NCBI GenBank assembly: GCA_028284285.1
Contig: JANQSA010000001.1
Location: 124,001 to 188,000 of the forward strand
DNA length: 64,000 nt
Direction: 5' to 3'
DNA from: Croceivirga sp.
GTDB lineage: Bacteria > Bacteroidota > Bacteroidia > Flavobacteriales > Flavobacteriaceae
Shown: positions 54,382 through 62,511 of the stretch, piece by piece
Layout: each line of letters begins with the position of its first letter
Numbering within the stretch: the first letter of the stretch is position 1
Made by a program: the position numbers and the translations under genes
The notes under the pieces: generated by a model
Seen by the model: only the letters and a program-made list of their open reading frames with translations
Told to the model about the DNA's origin: nothing
Database searches by the model: none

Positions 54382-56301
54382 TTAACGAATACGGGAAACC
54401 ATAAATCGGACGTTCAAAAGTTCCTGGATTTCCTTGATGGTCTTGAACGTTCGCTTTAGTTTCATTTTCTCTTCTTTGTTCAATTGTTCCAGTGAAATAT
54501 AGCGACCGGAATCGTTATGAAGCAATCCCTGTTTTGTCCGGAACCTGAGTAAAGCTTTGCTGGCATAGCTGCAGGAAAGGTAGGTTTCGCGATTATTCGG
54601 TTCCAATTCTGCCAGCTTTTCAAATCGCTCCCAGGTATTGCTGATGTCCGTGACGGTATGAGACAATATCAGCACACGCGCCGCATCTACAAGAGGCATA
54701 AGGGCACGCTGTTTCAGATCAAAAAAGTCTTTGTGCTCCCCGTCTTGTTCCACCAAAAATTGCCTGAAAAAACCGGTAGGCGAAGGGTTCATCAAGGCGC
54801 TTTTGGCCAAATGACTTAAAAAAATAGGGTACTTCTTTACCGTCCGGAAGATAAACGAGGATAATTCCGAAACCAATTCTTTATCCCCATAGGCCCTGTT
54901 GTAGTCAAAAAAAATAGACGAAAGCAGTACTTCATCGGGCCCCGGATTGGTGATCCATTTAGTGGTCATCTTCTTATACCCGGACAGGCTTTGACACCAT
55001 TTTGGATTGGAAGCCATCATATCGGCAGGACAATAGGCGTACCCAATTTCATGCAGTCCGGTAGTAATGTGCCCGGAAAGGGTTAAAAAATACCCCTGGG
55101 TCGCTTCCAGGGTATCCTCCGGTACATCTTCAAACAGCAAGGCATTGTCTTGATCCGTATGCAGTAACTGTTCACTTCTTCCCTGGCTTCCCATGGCCAG
55201 CCAGGCAAATTTAACCGGGGGTGAGGAGGGCATTTTTTGAAGGGAGAGCTGTACGATCTGCTGGATACAGGCATCGTTGAGTTCGGAAATAATTTTGGCT
55301 GTCAGGGCCATGGGAATATTTTGTTGTAAATACCCCCTTAAAAGGTTTTGTACGCCATTTCTAATGGGTTTGATCTCCTCAAAAGTCTTAGCCCGTTTTA
55401 TGGCCTTGACCAGAACAGCCGGGTTGTTGCCCAATGAGAGCATGATATCGTGCTTGGACAAAATACCCACCGCTTTGGTATTCACGGTACCGTCCAGGGT
55501 AAGTACCAGATGGCTGATATTGCTTTTCATCATAGCCATTTGCGCCTGGGTTACCGTCAATTGGGTAGGGTAGGTGATCACCGGTGAGGACATAATGCTT
55601 TCGGCAGTGGTTGAAATGGGAAATTGCCCTGTGGCAATTTTATTGCGAATATCCTTATCCGTAATGATCCCCTGAGGTAATCCTTCTTTTTCAATAAGCA
55701 TAGCGCCAATACCTTTTTCCGACATCCGTGCTGCGATGTCCTGTATCGTGCTATCGGGGGAACTGGAAACAATCTCCTTTGAATATTGTACGGCCTGAAG
55801 ATCCAAAAGCCGCGCTCCGGCAGTGTCCGGATTAAAACGAATCGTGTCTCCAAGAAGTTGTCCTTTGTGATCCTTGGAATACGGATTCCGGGTGTTGGAA
55901 GCAAAGCTCTCTACTAAAAAATCACTAATACGCTGATTTTTGGAGGCAAAAGGACGAAACCTTTCTATAGGGATAGCATATAAAATGCTTTCTTCCTCGG
56001 CTTTAGCCGTTAACTTATAGGTTTCATTGGCCATTAAGGGGCGGAGGCCGAATATATCCCCCTCATCACAGATGTCCAATACCACATCCTCCTGAGTATT
56101 CCACAGTGCTACGGCACCTTTGTGTACCACATAAAAATGGGGGTGGGGAGGATCATCCACATCAAAGACCACAGCATCCTTTTCCTTGTAGAGAATCGTA
56201 ATTTCCTCAGAGAATGCTTCAAGTTCGTGAGTGGCCAAACTTGAAAACGGGGGATAATGCCTAAGAAAATCGGCTATCCGAAAAGAGATGGTATTGCGCA
56301 T
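54382..56301 (-). CDS. Cyclic-nucleotide/CBS/DUF294 nucleotidyltransferase-like protein
   Basis: A 639-residue protein. The N-terminal cNMP-binding-like domain spans about residues 15-130, two CBS domains about 170-300, and a DUF294 nucleotidyltransferase domain (GSQGRSEQLLHTDQD, about 370-385) with a C-terminal helical domain follow. The acidic nucleotidyltransferase pattern is kept. Such proteins often sit beside acs and symporter genes and probably sense adenylates or cyclic nucleotides to tune acetate use. It is operonic with the exonuclease. Confidence 0.92.
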   Translation of the reverse strand: MRNTISFRIADFLRHYPPFSSLATHELEAFSEEITILYKEKDAVVFDVDDPPHPHFYVVHKGAVALWNTQEDVVLDICDEGDIFGLRPLMANETYKLTAKAEEESILYAIPIERFRPFASKNQRISDFLVESFASNTRNPYSKDHKGQLLGDTIRFNPDTAGARLLDLQAVQYSKEIVSSSPDSTIQDIAARMSEKGIGAMLIEKEGLPQGIITDKDIRNKIATGQFPISTTAESIMSSPVITYPTQLTVTQAQMAMMKSNISHLVLTLDGTVNTKAVGILSKHDIMLSLGNNPAVLVKAIKRAKTFEEIKPIRNGVQNLLRGYLQQNIPMALTAKIISELNDACIQQIVQLSLQKMPSSPPVKFAWLAMGSQGRSEQLLHTDQDNALLFEDVPEDTLEATQGYFLTLSGHITTGLHEIGYAYCPADMMASNPKWCQSLSGYKKMTTKWITNPGPDEVLLSSIFFDYNRAYGDKELVSELSSFIFRTVKKYPIFLSHLAKSALMNPSPTGFFRQFLVEQDGEHKDFFDLKQRALMPLVDAARVLILSHTVTDISNTWERFEKLAELEPNNRETYLSCSYASKALLRFRTKQGLLHNDSGRYISLEQLNKEEKMKLKRTFKTIKEIQELLNVRFMVSRIR

Positions 56302-56460
56302 ACCCTAAATTTAGGGTAAAAGTGCAAAATGGCAGGTCAAAGCAGGGAAAGATACAGGTTCAAAGAGGTAGGGCGACTACTACCTGCCTTTGAAAAGTAT
56401 ATCGCCTCTTCAAGAGCCGCTTTAGCGATAAATCAGGATCCGGCCCACCGGGTAGGTGGT

Positions 56461-56868
56461 TCAGTTGAGCAAGGGAAGTGCATCCTGAAAGCTTTGCTTG
56501 TACTCCAGCACCTTAAAGATGGCACAGGTTTCGCCAATATTCTCCAGGTCATTGATGCGCTCTTTGTCCTGATGTGCAAAATAGTCCGTGTCTCCCTGAC
56601 GGAAGGTGATGAGCGCGATCTTACCGTTGCCAAACCTGCTTTTTAAAAGGGAATTGGACTCCGATATCCAGGAATAGTTTTTATTGTGTCGGCAGAAAGG
56701 CATCCGCTCTCCCACATCCAGTTTTAGGTTCCAGAGTTTCACGGCCCTGTCTTCAAAGAGTAAGGTATTCCCCAGGGACTCCTTGAATTCCAAAGCAATC
56801 AGTTCCTCCATATAGGTTTTCTCCCACGTTGAAAAGTCATGGGCGGGATTCAATTCCAGACAGTTCAT
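56461..56868 (-). CDS. Cupin-like protein
   Basis: A 135-residue small beta-barrel protein. The phrases WNLKLDVGERMPFCRHNKNYSWI and FRQGDTDYFAHQD, ending LENIGETCAIFKVLEYK, match a cupin pattern with the two conserved boxes, but with fewer metal-binding His than usual (H40-type positions only). The function is not assigned. A -7 element TACTTTCG lies upstream on the minus strand at about 56897-56890. Confidence 0.72.
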   Translation of the reverse strand: MNCLELNPAHDFSTWEKTYMEELIALEFKESLGNTLLFEDRAVKLWNLKLDVGERMPFCRHNKNYSWISESNSLLKSRFGNGKIALITFRQGDTDYFAHQDKERINDLENIGETCAIFKVLEYKQSFQDALPLLN

Positions 56869-57369
56869 TTTTTAAGGATTTTAAGGCGGCGAAAGTAACT
56901 ATTTTTATGATATAAATGCCTTAAAATCAAAGTTTAACCTATTTTTTAGATAAAAGATATTGGAGGCTTTGAAAATTAGGGTAGTGGTAAAAAAGTAGTC
57001 CGGATTTTATGAAAATCGAAATTTTTCAGGGCCATCCTTTGGTTTATCTTTGAAGCAAATGGGGTAAGAAAGTGGCCTGTTCCGGGAAGTGATACATCTT
57101 GCAGCTAAAACTTCGCACAGCGGGGCACAACAGGTAATGCAATAAACGAATAGGACAACATATAGAGAAAATAGTTTAAATTCATGAAAATAATCCTATG
57201 GAATAGTACTATATTCTGATTTAATTTGTAATTTAAAACTGTCTAAATAAAGTAAATAAAACTTGTAAATAAAGTAGATAAATACTACAATAGGTAAATC
57301 AATTTTGCTGTAAGACCAAAGACCAAAGACCAAAGACCAAATACCAAATACCAAATCCAGCTTAACCCT
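56869..57369. other. Gene-free region before a response regulator
   Basis: 500 bp with no credible frame. It holds the -7 element of the cupin-like gene at its left end, an AT-rich stretch in the middle and a heptamer tandem repeat at the right end. No further gene or terminator is seen. Confidence 0.5.
57313..57354 (+). repeat. Heptamer tandem repeat (4 x AGACCAA, 2 x ATACCAA)
   Basis: Six head-to-tail 7-bp units cover 42 bp and end 15 bp before the ATG of the response regulator. Four copies are AGACCAA and two are the variant ATACCAA. A short repeat in a leader can change length by slippage. Confidence 0.85.
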
Positions 57370-58044
57370 ATGAAAAAGGCATTAATCGTCGAAGACGAAC
57401 GACTACTTTGTGCTGTATATCAATATATTCTGGAAAACCTTGGAAAAGAAGGTAAAGTTCCACCATTGACGATCACGACTTGCCATACGTATAAGGAGGC
57501 ATTACGGCTAATAGATCACTTCACAAGTTCAGGTAAAACCCTGGATTTTTGTTTGCTGGACTACCAATTGGGAGCTACTGAGGACAGGAAAGAAGAAAAC
57601 GGATTGTCCGTAGGGCTCGAAATCAACAAAGTCTTTCCGGAATGCAAAATCCTGGTCATCACCGCCGAAGTGAACAATTACCTCTTTCGTTCCATCCTGG
57701 AGCGCCTTAAACCCGTGGGCTTTCTTATTAAAAGTGATATCAGTTTGAAGAGTATCCAAAGGGACTTTTGCGCCGTTCTTGAGGGTCATATGGTGTACAG
57801 CAAAAAAGTTATGGACTTTATAAAACAAAGCTCAGCAAAAAAGACCGCTTTGGACGATAGGGATCTAAAATTGATCCATTTAATGGATCAGGGGTATACC
57901 TTACCGGAAATTGGAAATAAAATCGGATTGTCACTTTCAGGAATAGAATATCGCAAGCGAAAAATTGCTAACGAGATCGGCGCTAACTCCTCAAGTATAC
58001 CGGATATCTTGAATATTGTAAAGAACGAATTGAAGTTGATTTGA
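57370..58044 (+). CDS. Response regulator with LuxR-type HTH
   Basis: A 224-residue response regulator. The receiver domain has the acidic EDER, phospho-Asp in FCLLDYQLG and Lys in GFLIKSD. The C-terminal HTH (LIHLMDQGYTLPEIGNKIGLSLSGIEYRKRKIA) is LuxR/NarL-like. No histidine kinase is adjacent. It is closed by the terminator at 58253. It may control the surface-protein cluster downstream. Confidence 0.87.
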   Translation: MKKALIVEDERLLCAVYQYILENLGKEGKVPPLTITTCHTYKEALRLIDHFTSSGKTLDFCLLDYQLGATEDRKEENGLSVGLEINKVFPECKILVITAEVNNYLFRSILERLKPVGFLIKSDISLKSIQRDFCAVLEGHMVYSKKVMDFIKQSSAKKTALDDRDLKLIHLMDQGYTLPEIGNKIGLSLSGIEYRKRKIANEIGANSSSIPDILNIVKNELKLI

Positions 58045-58252
58045 CCACCATGCCCAGGGGCAATGCTGACCCCCCCTAGGTACTATCGCCGCTCATTGTC
58101 CTGAAGGAGAATATCCTACAGTCTACCCTCCTCCCCATCCCAGGGGATGATTTAGTCCTAAATAATTCAAGATCAAACACTTTGATTGTACTGGATACGG
58201 GAACTCCGCATTGCCTCTTCAGCACGGTTGGGGTAATTGCTGCAGTTCATTA

Positions 58253-58277
58253 AAACTAAGGCTTTCCCTTAGTTTTT
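58253..58277 (+). terminator. Intrinsic terminator
   Basis: AAACTAAGG (58253-58261) pairs with CCTTAGTTT (58267-58275), a perfect 9-bp stem with a CTTTC loop and a following T-run. It ends the response-regulator transcript about 200 bp after its stop codon. Confidence 0.8.
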
Positions 58278-58757
58278 CCAAGGCTCACCCTTAGTAATTC
58301 AAAGGGGTGTCCTTAAAGGTTTTGCTAATGCTATACTTACATTTATACAAGTGTTTTCTTACTACTATAAAATGAGTAAAGAAAAGTATAATAGCAAGCT
58401 TACCAAAACCTATAACCTTGCGAACCAGCCCAATTTCAGTTACCGCCCGGACGGCGCTAACAGACACATCTTTACCGCCAATTGTGGAACCCTTAAGAGG
58501 GCCCCTTTCCCTACCCATTGGGGGGATAGCTATACGGCCGGGTCCAATAGTATTTTCAACAAACCGGCCTGTAACGTTATAAAAAACACCCCCCTGGCCT
58601 CCTTCCTTCGGCTTTTTGCCGAAAACCGCTTTAGGCACCCGGCAACGGAAAGAATAGTTCCCTTCGCACCGGTGGCGGTAGGGCTTGCAAAATATATGGA
58701 CCTCCCGGTGGGGGTCCCTGTACGGTCTAAAAATTACAGCATTAAAACATAGTACCC
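58278..58757. other. Region upstream of the RHS-type gene
   Basis: It holds open frames on both strands (58351-58752 plus; 58291-58776 minus) that overlap each other over most of their length and resemble nothing recognisable. I think neither is a gene, though the plus frame could be a remnant. The promoter of the RHS-type gene should lie here. Confidence 0.4.
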
Positions 58758-61700
58758 ATGAAGAAACAAATAACAAGCATTTTTTTGATGATAGGTTCGA
58801 TCCTGTCGGGTCAGGAACTGCCCGTTATCGTCCCTCCGGCCCCTGAGGCGAGGAAGATGATTGAATACGGAAATATTCCGGTGAATTACAATACGGGAGT
58901 ACCCAATATTCAATTGCCCCTGTATGTTTTCACCGCCGGGGATATGGAAGTCCCCATTTCACTATCCTACCATGCCTCCGGGGTGAAGGTGGACGATCCC
59001 GACGGGTATGTCGGATTAAAATGGTCCCTGGCCAAAGGAAGCGGCTCTATTAACAGAAGTGTAAACGGAAGGCCTGACGAGAGCACAAGATATACGGTAA
59101 ACAACGGATGGTTGCACAAGGTCTACGATATCCAGAACCTGACTCCTACGGATAAGCAATCCATGTTAAATGGTTGTTATGACCTGCAACCGGATGAATT
59201 TCATTATTCCCTGCCCAATGGACTAAACGGAACCTTTGTCTTTGACGAGAACAGGAATGTGGTTGTAATCCCCCAACATGAAGATATTGAGATTGAATGT
59301 TACAATGACTATACCCTTGCCTCGGGCTTTAAGATCACGGACAAATATGGCAATGTATTTGAATTTGGTACTACGGAATATGTAGACTATAATGTGAATT
59401 GCGGGGCAACACAAGCTCCGAGTTGTCCTATTAACTATCATACCCCTTCCTCCTGGAAACTGGACAGGATCGTATTGGCCAATCAAGAGGTGGTACAATA
59501 TACTTACGGGGTGGATACCTATAACGAATCCTATATCACCTCACAATCCCAGGTGTTACGAACCCCTATTGTATCCGATGTAACACCCCCCTCTTTTTTA
59601 CTTACTAGCTGCCAATCCACCAACACCTATAATCTAAGGCCTTTGGAATCGATAACTCACAAGGATATGACGATCTCCTATGTGTATTCGCAAAAGCCCA
59701 CCACACCGGCGACGGGCAAAAAACTGGATACCTTACGCATTGACCATGGCAGCAATACGGTAAAGACCCTTCACTTTAATTATGTGTTCAATGCAAACGA
59801 CCGGATGTTTTTGGACAAGGTGGCATCCCGGACAGGATCCGGGGATAGTGAATTGGTGGGGCAATTTGAATATACCAATTATGGCCAGTTTCCCGCCATG
59901 GGTTCCTTTTCCAAGGACCACTTTGGTTACTACAACGGCCAAAACAATAACAGGCTCATTCCTTCCGGATACTATGCCACCCCCTATGTGGACCTTGGTA
60001 ATCCCGGAATATGGAAAGTAGAGTACAATGGCGCCAACAGGGAATTGAACGAGACCACTATTCAAACGGGAATACTATCCAGGATCACCTACCCTACCGC
60101 AGGCTACTCCACTTTTGAGTACGGCCCCAATATGGCCTATCATGGACAAAACGAGCAGGAGTTTAAGCTGATCAACTACAGTGGCCTGGAGGATAATGCT
60201 ACACCCGGATGGACAACCCGATACAGCGAATCGTTTGAGCTGGAGACGGAATTTATCTTTACCAGTTTTGTGGTGGATAATTTTGACGGGATTGACCCCG
60301 ATGCCATTTGGGAAGAACCCATCGTGAAGCTGGTGGATATGCAGGGGAATGTGTACCAAACCCTGCAGGGGTACAATTTTGGGGAGAACCTGGTTTCGGA
60401 CATGGTGGTTTCCGGCCTTAGCCCACAAACCTACAGGCTTCAGGTGGAGCTGTACAATCATGCGGGTTTTGAAATTGGCTGTACGGTGGGGGGCGAATAT
60501 GAGACCAATCCTTTTGTGCGCAACAAGTACTACGGGGGATTGCGGATACAGGGCATAACAAATTATACCGATGTGGGTTCCCCTGCCACCAGGAGGACTT
60601 TTGAATATCAGGATTTTTTGAATTCACAGAATTCAAGTGGGAAGGTGTTTGGGAAGTATACCAGTTATGAAGATAACATCAATTATGGGGTATATAATCC
60701 TGCTTTGGGTACTACAAAACGGCAGCAATTCAAAAAATTGGTTTCCAACGGTATACGCTCTTTGGCTTATAACCATAACGGAGCGGTGCTCTATGAAAAT
60801 GTAACCGAGGTATTTCATGGGCCAGCGGAATCCTATTCCATAAAGCGGCACTACAAAGATTGGGGGTCCAACGTATTGAACCTGACTTTACCCAGCAACA
60901 ATGGGGATATCATACCTCCCAATGCATTGGAAAAATACGCCAACGGCATACTTTGGAGGGAAGAGCATTTGGATCGTTCTGGCGCAAGAATGAAGAGTAC
61001 GGAAAATGACCACCAAATCATCATTAGCGGACCCGGTGAATTTTTTGGATATGCGAGTTCTTGTGAAGATAACGGTGGGGTTGGGCCCGTTTCATGTACC
61101 GTGATAGAGTATCCCGTTACGGCCCGCTGGTTTGTACCTACCCAAACCAGGGATAGTTTGCTATTTGGCAATGAAGCGGTAGTCTCAGTAACCAATAGAT
61201 TTTACGAAAACCCGGTCCACAAACAGCTTACCCGTACAGAGACCACCGATAGTTACGGCACTACCCTGGTAAGCAGGACCACCTATCCTGAGGATCTGGC
61301 GTTACCCGACAGAACAACTGCAGAGCAGGACCTTATCACTTTAAAACGGATTGCCACCCCAATAAGGGTCGTGAGTTCAAAAAAAGAGGGAGGCGCTAAT
61401 GAGCAGGTACTCTCCACCTTGTATAACCAATACAGGAATTGGGGGAATAACATTATAACACTTGAAAAAGTACGGAATGCCAAAGGCTCCGATCTGCCAG
61501 GGGACCTGGAAGACCGGGTGGAATATCTCAGCTATGACGGTACGGGCAACCCTTTGGAAGTCCGGCAAAGCAATGGTGCTGTCATCAGCTATTTTTGGGG
61601 CTACAGCGATGAATATCCTGTCATAAAGGCTGAAAATTCACCCTATGCAGCTTTAACCTCGGCAGTGGCGAATTCGCTTCCACCGTCCTTTTCGGATTTG

Positions 61701-61973
61701 GAGAGTCTATTGACTTCATTGGACGACATCACTACCGATAGTACCCAACAGGCCAACTGGGAAAGCTTCAATCAGAATATTCGATCAGCGCTACCCGATG
61801 ACGTTATAGTCACCACCTATACCCATGCTCCTTTGGTGGGGGTTAGCAGCATAACGGACCCCCGGGGCAACACCACGCATTACACCTATGATGGTTTTAA
61901 CCGCTTAAGGGCGGTGCGCGACCATGACAACAAGCTACTCAACGATTACCAGTACCATTATAAAGGACAATAA
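58758..61973 (+). CDS. Secreted RHS/YD-repeat-type protein
   Basis: A 1071-residue exported protein with signal peptide MKKQITSIFLMIGSILSGQ. It has the Bacteroidota RHS N-terminal pattern: GVPNIQLPLYVF, ISLSYHASGVKVDD, GLKWSLAKGSGSINR. A YD-repeat end (TDPRGNTTHYTYDGFNRLRAV) precedes the final NDYQYHYKGQ. It stops where the RHS core and variable tail of longer family members would begin. Proteins of this form are thought to act at the surface, as shells or toxin carriers. It is followed closely by two further exported genes. Confidence 0.85.
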   Translation: MKKQITSIFLMIGSILSGQELPVIVPPAPEARKMIEYGNIPVNYNTGVPNIQLPLYVFTAGDMEVPISLSYHASGVKVDDPDGYVGLKWSLAKGSGSINRSVNGRPDESTRYTVNNGWLHKVYDIQNLTPTDKQSMLNGCYDLQPDEFHYSLPNGLNGTFVFDENRNVVVIPQHEDIEIECYNDYTLASGFKITDKYGNVFEFGTTEYVDYNVNCGATQAPSCPINYHTPSSWKLDRIVLANQEVVQYTYGVDTYNESYITSQSQVLRTPIVSDVTPPSFLLTSCQSTNTYNLRPLESITHKDMTISYVYSQKPTTPATGKKLDTLRIDHGSNTVKTLHFNYVFNANDRMFLDKVASRTGSGDSELVGQFEYTNYGQFPAMGSFSKDHFGYYNGQNNNRLIPSGYYATPYVDLGNPGIWKVEYNGANRELNETTIQTGILSRITYPTAGYSTFEYGPNMAYHGQNEQEFKLINYSGLEDNATPGWTTRYSESFELETEFIFTSFVVDNFDGIDPDAIWEEPIVKLVDMQGNVYQTLQGYNFGENLVSDMVVSGLSPQTYRLQVELYNHAGFEIGCTVGGEYETNPFVRNKYYGGLRIQGITNYTDVGSPATRRTFEYQDFLNSQNSSGKVFGKYTSYEDNINYGVYNPALGTTKRQQFKKLVSNGIRSLAYNHNGAVLYENVTEVFHGPAESYSIKRHYKDWGSNVLNLTLPSNNGDIIPPNALEKYANGILWREEHLDRSGARMKSTENDHQIIISGPGEFFGYASSCEDNGGVGPVSCTVIEYPVTARWFVPTQTRDSLLFGNEAVVSVTNRFYENPVHKQLTRTETTDSYGTTLVSRTTYPEDLALPDRTTAEQDLITLKRIATPIRVVSSKKEGGANEQVLSTLYNQYRNWGNNIITLEKVRNAKGSDLPGDLEDRVEYLSYDGTGNPLEVRQSNGAVISYFWGYSDEYPVIKAENSPYAALTSAVANSLPPSFSDLESLLTSLDDITTDSTQQANWESFNQNIRSALPDDVIVTTYTHAPLVGVSSITDPRGNTTHYTYDGFNRLRAVRDHDNKLLNDYQYHYKGQ

Positions 61974-61989
61974 ACCAAAACGATACACC

Positions 61990-62454
61990 ATGAACATAGA
62001 GAATACAATCATCAAGACACTCCGGGGAACCCTACTGGCCTGCCTGTTGGTATCCTCCTGCCTTATGTACGCCCAACAACAAGGGAACCCAACAGCGATC
62101 ATGGGAAGCTGGTCGCTGAACTATGACCTGACCTTGGCGGACATATCGGGTGTGGAAAGAGAAAACTACCAAAAGGCAAACGGTACCATACAGAACAAGA
62201 TGCGGCAGTTTTTAAGCGGCCGGCGTTTTGACTTCTTCAACGATGGCCGTTTTACCATCACCAACACCGACGGCAGCCGGCTTTCTGGGGTGTGGGAATT
62301 CAGGGGCAGTGGCCTTTTGTCCATGCTTGACCAGAACGGGGTAGAGATCTACTATAGGGCCGGTCTTGACGGGAACCTGCTGATGCTGGTACCCCAGGGC
62401 GAGGCGATGAGAAACGTACTGTTTAAAAGGCTCTTCTTCAACAGGGCCGGGTGA
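61990..62454 (+). CDS. Small lipocalin-like secreted protein
   Basis: A 154-residue protein with signal-type N-terminus (LRGTLLACLLVSSCLMYAQ). The mature part reads AIMGSWSLNYDLT, FDFFNDGRFTITNTDGSRLSGVWEF and LLMLVPQGEAMRNVLFKRL, the lipocalin-like pattern of small Bacteroidota proteins. The start is ATG at 61990, 17 bp after the RHS-type gene; a frame starting at 61924 would overlap that gene. Cys19 in SSC could be a lipobox. Confidence 0.75.
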   Translation: MNIENTIIKTLRGTLLACLLVSSCLMYAQQQGNPTAIMGSWSLNYDLTLADISGVERENYQKANGTIQNKMRQFLSGRRFDFFNDGRFTITNTDGSRLSGVWEFRGSGLLSMLDQNGVEIYYRAGLDGNLLMLVPQGEAMRNVLFKRLFFNRAG

Positions 62455-62511
62455 GGCGGCTCCTCTGCGGCCTATGTACCACAAACCAAGGAACAACTAT
62501 AAAACACAAAA

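Noticed and set aside
57313..57354. CRISPR array
   Set aside because: Units are 7 bp head to tail with no spacers and no cas genes nearby.
58291..58776. Overlapping open frames on both strands (133 codons plus, 161 codons minus)
   Set aside because: They cover each other, have no recognisable domain or conserved-looking composition, and the region is more likely a promoter area. Listed as a region only.
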